Positions 22,041 through 30,086 of a stretch of 39,701 nucleotides of DNA are shown here, one piece after another. Source of the DNA: a virus; IMG/VR virus record IMGVR_UViG_3300023240_000044, positions 1 through 39,701 of that record. One strand, 5' to 3'. Made by a program: the position numbers and the translations under genes. The notes under the pieces are model-generated. The model was not told where the DNA came from. It searched no databases and worked only from the letters and a program-made list of their open reading frames with translations. Positions within the stretch are counted from its first letter, which is position 1; every line of letters begins with the position of its first letter.

Positions 22041-22496
22041 TTATTTTTCGAATATCCCTATATAATCTAATGCTTCAATATAATCACCTTCACCAAATTC
22101 TTTAATGGTAGTCATATCCATTCTCCATTCGTAATATTCATTTTTCTTATTGGGGATTGGATACTTTTCCTTTTCTTCTTCCTTAATAGGAACAGCTAAC
22201 ACACTAGCCCATTTCCAATCTTTTCCATTTTTACCATTAGCAAATACCATACCTTTTGAGGGTACATTTACTGTAGAAGGCATCCAGATTTTTCCTTTTG
22301 CATCTTCACCCATCAATTCTTTATATAAATTTGGTAACAATTCCATTTGTTCTTCAAAAAATTGTGAACCCTCTACTAACAATGAATTTGTTATAAAACC
22401 ACACCCATAACATTGGTAATTTTTTATTTTATCATTTACCTCTTGAACGTAGGCAGCATCTGAGCCACATCTATCGCATTCAATTAAATTATCCAT
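22041..22496 (-). CDS. Zinc-finger protein with glycan-block context, 151 aa
   Basis: The start holds CDRCGSDAAYVQEV and YQCYGCGFITNS, two CxxC pairs (residues ~8-35) of a zinc ribbon. The remainder (IWMPSTVNVPSKGMVFANGK, WASVLAVPI, YEWRMDMTTIKEF) is a phage-type domain I know from proteins of unknown function in T4-like environmental phages. Role unknown; it lies 2 nt downstream of a glycosyltransferase and 5 nt upstream of another, in one unit. Confidence 0.66.
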   Translation of the reverse strand: MDNLIECDRCGSDAAYVQEVNDKIKNYQCYGCGFITNSLLVEGSQFFEEQMELLPNLYKELMGEDAKGKIWMPSTVNVPSKGMVFANGKNGKDWKWASVLAVPIKEEEKEKYPIPNKKNEYYEWRMDMTTIKEFGEGDYIEALDYIGIFEK

Positions 22497-22498
22497 AT

Positions 22499-23803
22499 TT
22501 ATACTTTTTTCATTATTGGTAATTTTATTCCTTCTAATTTAGGAATCTTTAATTCTAATTGGGTGGGAACTTTTACATTTTTCTCCAAAATATCCATTAA
22601 TTGGGTTTTCATGCTATCAAAACCAAATGTCTTTTTTAACCTACTGGATTGAATTTTACTTTTTTTAATCCAATCCTTGTAATTTTTCTTAACATCAACT
22701 AAATAGTTACCTAGTTGACCATGATCCACCGAAAACCATTTTGATCCTTCAATTAGCATATCTTTTTGTTGGGCTGAAGGATGAATGTCTGTTAATGTCC
22801 CACCCATTAGAGCTGTGAATTTACTATCTAAAAAATCTACTTGACCTGACCAACCTGATGCTATAATAGGTTTTCCAGTTAATGCAAATTCTAGTAAAGG
22901 TCTACCGAATCCTTCTCCCTTTGTTGCTGATATCATTGCTTTAATTTTGGGGTGGTTATACATTTCATTCATTTCGGGGTCTGACAGATCCCCATGGATT
23001 AGATAAATATTAGGTATAGTTTTAGCATCTACTGTTTTCCTAATAGAGTGTATCCTCCTCATAACTTCTCTTCTATCCATATGAGAACTTTTTCCACAAC
23101 TTACCTTAAGAATTAAAGCAGGGGCATTTGATTTATTTTTAAATACTTCATAAAAAGCTTTAACCATTAAACCAACATTTTTCCTATCTTCCCCCATATC
23201 TCCTTGTAACCAATGTCCTACAAATAGATATGCAAATTTTTCGGGGATGGATTTTAAGTTTTGAAATAAAGAATCATTAGTCATGGGGGTTGATAGAGTT
23301 TTATAAACGTCTAAATCAACACCTTCAATTAAAACTTCAATAGGAGTTGTTAATTGTAAATCTTGTTTTTGATTTGTTTCTTTATTTTGCATTTGATATT
23401 TTGTAGATTCAAATACTTTTTTAGAATGTGTAGAAGATGTTAATATTAAATCCATATTATTACAACCCTCAATCCATTGGGGGGCGCACGCTGTAGTTTC
23501 AATACCAGCTGTTAATCCTATATTATACTTCCCTACTTTCTGAAATTCATTAGGTACTGTGATTTGACACCAAATATCAGGTTGAGATATAATTTGGGTT
23601 ACTATATAATTCTCCATAAATTTCCACTCAGGGAAATCACTTAAAAAACCTTTTCTAGTATTCCCCCATCTTTGAGATAAAATTTTAATATCATATTTAT
23701 CTGATTCTATAAGGGCTTTAACTAGGTCCCTTGATCGAGCTGAATATCCACTATAACAATCTATAGGGCAGCTTATATAAAATGTTAGTTTATTATTTTC
23801 CAT
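22499..23803 (-). CDS. Family 4-type glycosyltransferase (GT-B)
   Basis: A 434-aa protein. The start MENNKLTFYISCPIDCYSGY with SARSRDLVKAL is a typical acceptor-domain beginning; the donor domain has YLFVGHWLQGDMGEDRKNVG (near 195) and KAMISATKGEGFGRPLLEFA (near 290), the E-x7-E-like signature of GT4 enzymes, then PIIASGWSGQVDFL. It retains sugar stereochemistry in its class; donor unknown. It touches the next transferase at 23803 with the TAATG/ATG coupling typical here. Confidence 0.84.
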   Translation of the reverse strand: MENNKLTFYISCPIDCYSGYSARSRDLVKALIESDKYDIKILSQRWGNTRKGFLSDFPEWKFMENYIVTQIISQPDIWCQITVPNEFQKVGKYNIGLTAGIETTACAPQWIEGCNNMDLILTSSTHSKKVFESTKYQMQNKETNQKQDLQLTTPIEVLIEGVDLDVYKTLSTPMTNDSLFQNLKSIPEKFAYLFVGHWLQGDMGEDRKNVGLMVKAFYEVFKNKSNAPALILKVSCGKSSHMDRREVMRRIHSIRKTVDAKTIPNIYLIHGDLSDPEMNEMYNHPKIKAMISATKGEGFGRPLLEFALTGKPIIASGWSGQVDFLDSKFTALMGGTLTDIHPSAQQKDMLIEGSKWFSVDHGQLGNYLVDVKKNYKDWIKKSKIQSSRLKKTFGFDSMKTQLMDILEKNVKVPTQLELKIPKLEGIKLPIMKKV

Positions 23804-25128
23804 TAATAACTTAATTTATGTTTTAAAACTCTTGTTTTGAAATCGGTGTCCTTCAAAAATACAAAATTTTCTCGGGGGGACCAAGTTGTAAATAACTCTT
23901 CCATCCCCTCTGTAAAGGTTTTAGACATTTGCTCAGCAGTAAAACCTGCTTCATCTCCAATCGCCCATTTCCTCCCACTTTCACCTATTTTCTTTCTATC
24001 TTCACTCTTCATATTATAAAGTTCTAAAATACGAACAACGGCATCTTCGACATCACATCTATCATCCCAAATATAAGGTGTTGTTGGTGAACCCACTAAT
24101 GAAAGGGCTTTTGGGAAGATGGGTAATGCCCATTCTCCATGTGTTTTATATGTACCTTTATGGTTAGATGGAACATTTATATCATTATTATACCAATCAC
24201 CTTTTTCATCTTCAAATCTCATTTGATCTTGCATCCCCCCAGTTACATTAGCTATGATTGGGGTTCCTGTAAGTAATGCTTCTGTTAATGCTAACCCCCA
24301 ACCTTCGGCAGATGATAATAAAATCACACCATCAGCCATATTATAAAGATAGTTCATATATTCATGGTGGAGTTTCTGATTTGAAATCACAATACTTTTC
24401 TCGTTTTCACCAAATAGATATTCTATAACAGCCGTTAAATCTGTACCATGTTCACTAGTAGGCTCTGTATGGAGTATAAATAAACATTTATCCTTTTCTT
24501 CAGGTGTTAATTTATCAATAAATAATTTCCAAGCTACTAAAGTATCAGGTATTGATTTTCTCCTAATATTCCTAGAATTAAAAAACAAAACGAAATCTTT
24601 TTCTTTGTTATGGGTAATTTGGTTTTTAAATTTTAAATACTCTTCACTAATATCATCTATAGGGAAGAATTTTTTATCATCTAACCCATGAGGGACATAT
24701 TTAATAACCTTACCATCAGCTTTCCCCCCTAAAACAATTCTATTAATTGCTACGGTTTGTTTTGAAATACCAAATAAAGCATCACAAGACTCATAAAATT
24801 CTTCATTATATTGAGGTGCAGGCATATCATCCCAAATATTAAGATAAGCAATTGGAATTTTACTTCTAATTTCTTCCTCCATTTGGAATAACCACATAAA
24901 ATATCTTGGGTCTGTTATAAGTAAAATAGCATCCGGTTTTTCTTTTTTAATAACTTCTCTCAAAATATTTTCATCACCATACCCATCTACTGGGTATAAT
25001 TTAACATATGAATCTTCTATATTTCTCTCTTTATTAACCTCTTGGGATAAGTCTTGAATCTTACCCTTATCTGGGTGGGAAATTGATCCTGCTAATTGTA
25101 CCCAATTATAATGATCTGCCGTATTCAT
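23803..25128 (-). CDS. Family 4-type glycosyltransferase, start disrupted
   Basis: A 441-aa frame from the first ATG (25128). Donor-domain features: KDFVLFFNSRNIRRKSIPD (near 175), then GVILLSSAEGWGLALTEALLTGTPIIA (the GT4 E-x7-E region, near 270; full string not needed) and VTGGMQDQM. Upstream of this ATG the same frame continues without a start as IRVHSGVATIARELV, the conserved N-terminal acceptor loop. The preceding piece KKILLITDDI lies in another frame (25173..25256), so a short indel cuts off the first ~45 residues. A functional full-length product would need a frame change. Confidence 0.8.
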   Translation of the reverse strand: MNTADHYNWVQLAGSISHPDKGKIQDLSQEVNKERNIEDSYVKLYPVDGYGDENILREVIKKEKPDAILLITDPRYFMWLFQMEEEIRSKIPIAYLNIWDDMPAPQYNEEFYESCDALFGISKQTVAINRIVLGGKADGKVIKYVPHGLDDKKFFPIDDISEEYLKFKNQITHNKEKDFVLFFNSRNIRRKSIPDTLVAWKLFIDKLTPEEKDKCLFILHTEPTSEHGTDLTAVIEYLFGENEKSIVISNQKLHHEYMNYLYNMADGVILLSSAEGWGLALTEALLTGTPIIANVTGGMQDQMRFEDEKGDWYNNDINVPSNHKGTYKTHGEWALPIFPKALSLVGSPTTPYIWDDRCDVEDAVVRILELYNMKSEDRKKIGESGRKWAIGDEAGFTAEQMSKTFTEGMEELFTTWSPRENFVFLKDTDFKTRVLKHKLSY

Positions 25129-25172
25129 TACGAGCTCTCTGGCAATTGTTGCTACTCCTGAATGAACTCTAA

Positions 25173-25256
25173 TTAAATGTCGTCGGTAATGAGCAATATC
25201 TTTTTTCGATATTCTTGCTCAACCCGACGACTACTATTTTTTGGATTGTTTAACAT
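25173..25256 (-). pseudogene. N-terminal fragment of the glycosyltransferase (frame-shifted)
   Basis: A 27-codon frame from ATG 25256: MLNNPKNSSRRVEQEYRKK then ILLITDDI and TAA. ILLITDD is the first beta-strand of these transferases; the following IRVHSGVATIAREL is in the -1 frame. The sequence ATT-TA-ATT at the junction is consistent with a 5-nt insertion duplicating ATT. The region 25179..25231 folds into a long hairpin just upstream of the stop. Confidence 0.6.
25179..25231 (-). repeat. Long hairpin at the glycosyltransferase frame break
   Basis: On the minus strand GTCGTCGG (8 bp) pairs with CCGACGAC, then GAGCA with TGCTC and ATATC with GATAT over a 7-nt loop. Its 3' arm ends right at the ATTTAA stop junction. 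Confidence 0.6.
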
Positions 25257-25352
25257 AATTTTTTATTAATTTTTCTATTTTACTTATTTGGTTATACTTA
25301 ATTCTTAATAATTGGATATTTTAATTTTTTTTAACTCACCCTAAATAGATTT

Positions 25353-25547
25353 CTATTGATTTTCTTCTAAATCTAAGTTTATATGATTAGTAATCATTTT
25401 TCGAAAAACCTCATCTGTTAGGAAGAGATGGATTGCTCTATCTGAAAGTTTTTGGAATGAGAATTTTCGTTTGACGCAAGATATTTTGAATTCGTGGAAT
25501 AACTCACTATCTACTTTTACACTGGTTAATGTCATTTCTTTTTTCAT
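25353..25547 (-). CDS. Ribbon-helix-helix-like DNA-binding protein
   Basis: A 64-aa protein: MKKEMTLTSVKVDSELFHEF then KISCVKRKFSFQKLSDRAI. The pattern of a short strand (TSVKVDSELF) followed by two helices fits the ribbon-helix-helix fold of Arc/ParG-like repressors, in the size range usual for phages. It may be an early regulator of the phage. Alone in its interval between the nuclease and the glycan block. Confidence 0.68.
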   Translation of the reverse strand: MKKEMTLTSVKVDSELFHEFKISCVKRKFSFQKLSDRAIHLFLTDEVFRKMITNHINLDLEENQ

Positions 25548-25588
25548 AATTATTTTTTAATTGTTATATCCATACATACGTATTTTCT

Positions 25589-26557
25589 TCAAAAAGTCGC
25601 AGAACATAGGTGGGTTTTGTGGAAATGACACCATTTACAATTATCATTAGGGGTTTCAATCATCTCCTCCTCACTGAAACCCTCTTTTGTAAAGCAATTG
25701 TTTAGAAAATCTTGTAGTGATTTTGTTGCTCTATTAACTGATGTTTTACCTGAAGGGGGTCTAAATTGTTGTATGCGTTTGATTACAAAGTCTTGAGATT
25801 CATATAATTTTCTCTTAACAATAAAAAATTCAATTTCAATATTATCCAAAGGGATATTATACTGCTCTGCAAAGAATTTCTTATATAAAACTAATTGGTA
25901 TTGTTTTGATTTATCTTTTTTAGCTTTATCATTCCATCCCCGCGTAGATGTCTTTATATCGATTATAACGAATTTATCTGTGTCTTCATGGTATAACACG
26001 ACATCCAAGAAACCCATGTATTTAACGCGAGGTAAACGCAAATTAGGCGCTAATACTATTGGTATCTCACACCCTACTAATGACCATCCCCGTTTTGAAA
26101 AATACTTACCTCTATTCTTTTGTAAGTAACTTATAATCTGGATTCCATCATCATAAAATTCTCTAAGTTGTTCAGGTGTTGAAAAATGTATTTTTTTATT
26201 TTGCTTATAAGAATCAGCATAGCAGTTTCTCAACCTATCTTGGAAGTCTTCCTCTAAATTAATTCTATCAGCTTCAGCACCACTTTTATTATACATCACA
26301 TCTAGGTACATCTGTAGTGTCTCATGTAGGGCTGTACCAAATGTCATATGAATACTCTGCTCACGAACTTTATGACCATCTCTATAATTTAATGCCCATT
26401 TTTTGGGACATTGAGTATACATGGATAGTTGTGAGTATGAAATGTTTTTTTCAAATGCAAAATTAACGGGATCTGGAGGGTTATTTTGGATATCCCTTAC
26501 AACTTGTGGTAATTTTTTCATCTTCCCCAAACTATTTTTTCCACTTATTTCTACCAA
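25589..26557 (-). CDS. PD-(D/E)XK nuclease with Fe-S-type cysteines (Cas4/RecB-like)
   Basis: A 322-aa frame; the ATG at 26521 (MKKLPQVVRD) may be the real start because it lies just past the stop of the overlapping gene and begins the conserved part. Motifs: YSQLSMYTQCPKKW (Cys50), FGTALHETLQ, YMGFLDVVLYHEDTDKFVIIDIKTS (PD-(D/E)XK core, D...D-x-K) with QYQLVLYKKFF (motif QxxxY), and C-terminal CKWCHFHKTHLC. One N-terminal plus three C-terminal Cys match the Fe-S cluster set of Cas4/AddB-type nucleases. A DNA processing enzyme of replication or recombination. Confidence 0.85.
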   Translation of the reverse strand: MVEISGKNSLGKMKKLPQVVRDIQNNPPDPVNFAFEKNISYSQLSMYTQCPKKWALNYRDGHKVREQSIHMTFGTALHETLQMYLDVMYNKSGAEADRINLEEDFQDRLRNCYADSYKQNKKIHFSTPEQLREFYDDGIQIISYLQKNRGKYFSKRGWSLVGCEIPIVLAPNLRLPRVKYMGFLDVVLYHEDTDKFVIIDIKTSTRGWNDKAKKDKSKQYQLVLYKKFFAEQYNIPLDNIEIEFFIVKRKLYESQDFVIKRIQQFRPPSGKTSVNRATKSLQDFLNNCFTKEGFSEEEMIETPNDNCKWCHFHKTHLCSATF

Positions 26558-26960
26558 CCAGCAGACCGATTATCCCATAATTGGCAATATCAATAAATGT
26601 ATCTTCCATACCCTCACCAACAACAAACGATCTACCATTAATTAGGAGATTTTTTAAACGGGAAATTTTATCAGTTAATCTAATACATAACCCAGTTAGT
26701 GAAAATTGTTTATCATCGCTGTTATTAACGATATCTCCACCTAAAGCAATGTTATTCAATCCATAATCCATATGTTTAGCTGCAAACATTGCATACATTT
26801 CTATTTGAATTTGTTTGAATTCTTTAGATAGCTCTGGGTATTCTTTTTCAAATACTTTAATTGTTAATTTTTCTGAAATGCCTGGGTTATTGTTTTCGTC
26901 TATCATTTGTTGTTCAAGTATTTCTTCAGACTTTCTTCCCATTTTATCTAAATCTATCAT
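26532..26960 (-). CDS. DUF1599 / nucleotide-modification-associated domain protein
   Basis: A 142-aa protein. The conserved stretch KHMDYGLNNIAL, then GLCIRLTDKISRLKNLL and EDTFIDIANYGIIG, matches DUF1599 (nucleotide modification-associated domain 1), which has a metal-binding helical fold and is often in phages with altered DNA. Its activity is not settled. It overlaps the nuclease gene by 26 nt at the longer start. Confidence 0.78.
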   Translation of the reverse strand: MIDLDKMGRKSEEILEQQMIDENNNPGISEKLTIKVFEKEYPELSKEFKQIQIEMYAMFAAKHMDYGLNNIALGGDIVNNSDDKQFSLTGLCIRLTDKISRLKNLLINGRSFVVGEGMEDTFIDIANYGIIGLLVGRNKWKK

Positions 26961-26982
26961 AAGATATATTTTTATTTACCTT

Positions 26983-26993
26983 AATATACGAAC
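26983..26993 (-). promoter_or_regulatory. Promoter-like motif, copy J
   Basis: GTTCGTATATT on the minus strand, 22 nt upstream of the ATG at 26960, with the GCTCCCCAC upstream block also present in copies B and F. Confidence 0.5.
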
Positions 26994-27027
26994 TCTTTGT
27001 GGGGAGCCTACCTTTTGAGCATTTATT

Positions 27028-27246
27028 TTATATAACTTCTTTTACAATTAAGTATTTTTCTATGGCAGATAACCTATCGTCTGCTTCTACTAACATTAAA
27101 AGTGCTTCTTCAGCATTTTTATAAAAATCTGTTGTTGAATGGTCACCTATTCCTGCTGGGTGGTTTTCTAACAAATCTAGAGTTAATATTGCTTTTGCTT
27201 TATCAGCTAATGCTGATGTTTTTAACATATCTGTTAAACTACTCAT
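27028..27246 (-). CDS. Hypothetical protein, 72 aa
   Basis: Starts MSSLTDMLKTSALADKAKAI and is helical and acidic (NAEEALLMLVEADDRLSA). Overlaps the stop of the gp62-like gene by 4 nt. No family is recognised; position suggests a replication accessory. Confidence 0.62.
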   Translation of the reverse strand: MSSLTDMLKTSALADKAKAILTLDLLENHPAGIGDHSTTDFYKNAEEALLMLVEADDRLSAIEKYLIVKEVI

Positions 27247-27704
27247 AATTTTGCCTTTTTGATTATTTTTTTAATTTCTTTTTCTTCAACCCCCATTCCT
27301 TCTAAAATGTATTTAACATTTTTACCAAGAATGTTTATGTAACTATTAGCTTCACTACTAGAACATTCATAATACTTAGAAACATATCCTTCTAACTCTT
27401 GATATGTGTTTTTATTTTCATTTTTGATATACTTGGACCATGTTTTTTTTCTAGGAATCAATTCCTGGTAGATAGTATAAATTTGTTTCTTATTTTGGGG
27501 GCTAATTTTCTGGACATAGTTTACTATATCAATGTAGTCCCTATTCATACTTAACCACTTATGGATCATATAAGAATTCCACTGCTCCCATGAAGATTCT
27601 GAGATGGTGTTTGGGTGAGACTTTTTTAGAGTTATCTCACCCAACCACTCAAAAATATTGGAAATTTCTCTCTTAACCATCAATAATATGGTCTTCGTAA
27701 TCAC
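27243..27704 (-). CDS. Clamp-loader small subunit, T4 gp62-like
   Basis: The protein is likely to start at ATG 27680 (MVKREISNIFEWLGEI), since the longer form overlaps the upstream gene by 32 nt. Core pattern: WNSYMIHKWLSMN...DIVNYVQ, then YQELIPRKKTWSKYIK and LEGYVSKYYECSSSEANSYI, the order of conserved pieces in gp62-type subunits (including the 'PRKK/W-K' segment). In T4, gp62 with gp44 loads the gp45 sliding clamp. It lies downstream of the clamp-loader ATPase, as in T4-like phages. Divergent, so not named. Confidence 0.72.
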   Translation of the reverse strand: MITKTILLMVKREISNIFEWLGEITLKKSHPNTISESSWEQWNSYMIHKWLSMNRDYIDIVNYVQKISPQNKKQIYTIYQELIPRKKTWSKYIKNENKNTYQELEGYVSKYYECSSSEANSYINILGKNVKYILEGMGVEEKEIKKIIKKAKL

Positions 27705-27924
27705 CCCTTAAATCTAAAGGGATTGTATCTTTTAAGATTTTACATGAAATTGGGTCATAGAATATTGGAATAGGCATCACTGCATCTTCATCTGCTCCTA
27801 CTACGAATTTTGATACTTTACGTAAAATAACTCCTTGTTGGAAAACAACATTCCCTTCTGCTGTTTTTACTACTGTTGTGTTTTTTAAATCCACATTTGG
27901 ACCTGTTCTTTCTTGTTGTGACAT
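27673..27924 (-). CDS. Conserved small phage protein, 83 aa
   Basis: Starts MSQQERTGPNVDLKNTTVV, with a beta-rich middle EGNVVFQQGVILRKVSKFVV and an acidic end. It lies between clamp-loader subunits in the replication block and follows a clear promoter-like motif. Role unknown. Confidence 0.65.
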   Translation of the reverse strand: MSQQERTGPNVDLKNTTVVKTAEGNVVFQQGVILRKVSKFVVGADEDAVMPIPIFYDPISCKILKDTIPLDLRGDYEDHIIDG

Positions 27925-27945
27925 GATTTTTATTTTTTATATTCC

Positions 27946-27958
27946 CAAATATACGAAT
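27946..27958 (-). promoter_or_regulatory. Promoter-like motif, copy L
   Basis: ATTCGTATATTTG on the minus strand, 21 nt upstream of the ATG at 27924. TATATTTG is a full match to the Bacteroidota -7 box TAnnTTTG. Confidence 0.6.
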
Positions 27959-28024
27959 GGGATGTGTATTTTCCTAATTTGAGTTTGTCTCTTTTTCGGA
28001 GTTTTGTTAAAATAGATAAAGAAA

Positions 28025-28750
28025 TTAACCTTTCAATTCAATAAGACGTGCCACTAAACCTAAACAATTTATTTCTTTGTCAATACGAAAATTACTTTGG
28101 TACGAATATTCATTAAGGTAAATTGCAACCATTCCCTCATTTCCCGGGGCAAATTTAGTTGAGTTATCATAAAGGTAACGATAAAGTTCTTCAAAGTCTT
28201 GAGTATTACTGTTCGCGATAATTTGTCTAATTTCTTTCCAATTTGGTTTAACATCTGATAATTTTTTTACTACTTGATCCATATAATTAGATGATACAAG
28301 TATAGATTTGTCTATAATAAGCTTGTTATCTTGAGTTGACAGTTGTATTGTATTAAGACATCTACGTAAATCAGGATAAAATTGGTTTACAATTATTACA
28401 ATATCCTCCAATTCATATTCTGTATTTTCCTCATCCATAATCCAAGCAATATGTTTTGCAACACCCTTTCTAGAGGGTGGTAATATCTTAAGTACTTGAC
28501 ATCGGGATTGTAGAGGATCTATAATACGTTCAACATAATTACAAGTCATTATAAACCTAGTAGTACGAGAAAATGTTTCAATAACATTACGTAATGAAGC
28601 CTGTGCTTGTATGGTAAGAAAATCACAATTGTGAGTTAAAATATCTCCTTTACTTCCTATGTAAAAATTAGAGTTATTTTCTACAGACAAATCATAAACA
28701 TGATGTTTACTTCCTGTTCTTTTTATTGATCTTATTTTTAATTTCTCCAT
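28025..28750 (-). CDS. Clamp-loader ATPase C-half with intein C-domain at its N-terminus
   Basis: Residues 1-41 are an intein C-half (MEKLKIRSIKRTGSKHHVYD ... GDILTHN, block F and the terminal HN of block G) and Cys42 is the first extein residue. From residue 42 the extein continues CDFLTIQAQASLRNVIETF, TRFIMTCNYVERIIDPLQSR and later, with sensor-1 Asn (TCN) and the arginine-finger SRC motif of RFC/gp44-type AAA+ loaders. Joined to the N-half (30404..29775) by trans-splicing, DE|CDFLT restores the Walker B. The extein is 200 aa; the spliced protein would have 306 aa, near T4 gp44's 319. Its start overlaps the endonuclease gene by 44 nt. Confidence 0.9.
   Translation of the reverse strand: MEKLKIRSIKRTGSKHHVYDLSVENNSNFYIGSKGDILTHNCDFLTIQAQASLRNVIETFSRTTRFIMTCNYVERIIDPLQSRCQVLKILPPSRKGVAKHIAWIMDEENTEYELEDIVIIVNQFYPDLRRCLNTIQLSTQDNKLIIDKSILVSSNYMDQVVKKLSDVKPNWKEIRQIIANSNTQDFEELYRYLYDNSTKFAPGNEGMVAIYLNEYSYQSNFRIDKEINCLGLVARLIELKG
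28628..28750 (-). mobile_element. Split intein, C-terminal half (41 aa)
   Basis: Covers residues 1-41 of the downstream clamp-loader piece, ending in THN with Cys as +1. It has the typical Int-C block F (VYDLSVENNSNFYIGSKGDI) and block G. Int-C halves of natural split inteins are usually 35-45 aa, matching this. Confidence 0.9.
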
Positions 28751-29723
28751 TTATTCCTTTATATGCTTTGATGTAAAATTCGTTGTTTCTGCTATCTTTG
28801 TTATCATTCTCATCTATGTAATGTACTAAATTGTCTTCGTTTATCCAAATAAATTTATACCCTTCTTCAAAACACCATTTTATGGCTCCATCCATTTTAT
28901 TTTGTTGTTTAATAAAATTTCTCCGTGGTTTTAATTCATATATTATTTTATTTTCTTCGTCTATAAAATCAGGAATGTAAACCCCACCCTTACCATTGTT
29001 TTTTAAGTATTTTATTCTAAGGGTTTCATATTTTAGAGAGGGGTTTGACAGGAAAAATATAACTTCCCAACTACTTCTAAAAATATATTCTCTATCAAAT
29101 AAATAGCATGTGTTTTTTTTATAATGGTTATAATTTTTCTGGGGGTCAAAAGAACCCTCTAGTATATTTTTAATTTGAGAAATTGAAGATTTAAGGTTTA
29201 TTGCTTCTCTTTCTTTATCTGTTAAATTTGACTTCCACCTTTTAGTATTTACCTTATTAAATTCACCAACATTTTTACAATATTCCTCCCCCTCCGATGT
29301 AGCTAAAAATAATTTTCTTTTATTAGAACGTTTGATATTAGCCTCGGTACTATGACTGCCATTACCATCCAACCATTTTTTTTCTATGTAGTGTTTTTCA
29401 CACCAATTGGGTAATTGACTTACACTACGTTTTAATGGTAGGACAAAAGATTTTTCTATTTCACATCCACAATATAGGCATTTGTTACTATCTAGGTGAA
29501 GTTTTCTAAAGTAATAACTAAATATATATTTAGAATTAACCCCTAGTTTTCTATTAACCACAGACAAAAACCCCCTTTGGGTGTTGTATAAATTGGAGGA
29601 AAAGGGTGCATAATACTCGTTTATTATCAACCCTTTAACCCAACTTATTATCTCCTCTTCAGTATAATCTATATTATCACTCCAATAACTCCCAATGTTT
29701 TTCGTATTTTTAGGCTTACCCAT
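28707..29723 (-). CDS. Free-standing homing endonuclease inside the split clamp-loader gene
   Basis: A 338-aa protein between the two intein halves. Residues 82-111 hold a probable zinc site: CLYC (82, 85), C108 and H111. The C-terminal catalytic-looking part has SSWE (Glu220), YIPDFI (Asp252) and YELKP (Glu263, Lys265), an E...PDF...E-x-K order like Vsr-like/PD-(D/E)XK nucleases, with KWCFEEGYKFIWI after it. Dassa and co-workers reported free-standing endonucleases of a Vsr-like family between split-intein halves in environmental phage genes; this fits that arrangement. It should drive spread of the insertion by cutting uninterrupted clamp-loader genes (inference). It overlaps the intein C-half gene by 44 nt. 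Confidence 0.82.
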   Translation of the reverse strand: MGKPKNTKNIGSYWSDNIDYTEEEIISWVKGLIINEYYAPFSSNLYNTQRGFLSVVNRKLGVNSKYIFSYYFRKLHLDSNKCLYCGCEIEKSFVLPLKRSVSQLPNWCEKHYIEKKWLDGNGSHSTEANIKRSNKRKLFLATSEGEEYCKNVGEFNKVNTKRWKSNLTDKEREAINLKSSISQIKNILEGSFDPQKNYNHYKKNTCYLFDREYIFRSSWEVIFFLSNPSLKYETLRIKYLKNNGKGGVYIPDFIDEENKIIYELKPRRNFIKQQNKMDGAIKWCFEEGYKFIWINEDNLVHYIDENDNKDSRNNEFYIKAYKGINGEIKNKINKKNRK

Positions 29724-29774
29724 AATTATTTATTTTATTATAAATATATAGATTGGGCTCAAGAATACAAGGAA

Positions 29775-30086
29775 TCAACCTTTGGGGTTAAATATCTCCA
29801 TATAATCCTCTAACTCGGTTGTTTTGACAACCTTGGGATTACCCTCCTCATCTTCAACATACCATTTATGATCTGGGGTGCATATGATATTCTCTCCATT
29901 TTCAAATTCAATTTCATATGTTTCTTGTTCTCCTTTATCCCACAAATAAAAAGGCTTCCATTCTACTCTAGATGTTTTAATATTATATGACTTAACTAAG
30001 TCATTAACTTCATCTAATTCTTTAATGGGTATTAGATTTACTTCTCCTTTTCTAAGTACAGCTATTAGGGTGTTTTCATCTAAACA
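29775..30086 (-). mobile_element. Split intein, N-terminal half (103 aa)
   Basis: From Cys107 to the stop: block A CLDENTLIAVL and block B ICTPDHKWYV are clear, as is WDKGEQETYEIEF before it. The length is in the range of Int-N pieces of gp41- and NrdJ-type split inteins. Confidence 0.9.

Noticed and set aside
28069-28254. Minus-strand frame of 61 codons
   Set aside because: Shadow frame inside the clamp-loader C-half, which has clear motifs in the other frame.
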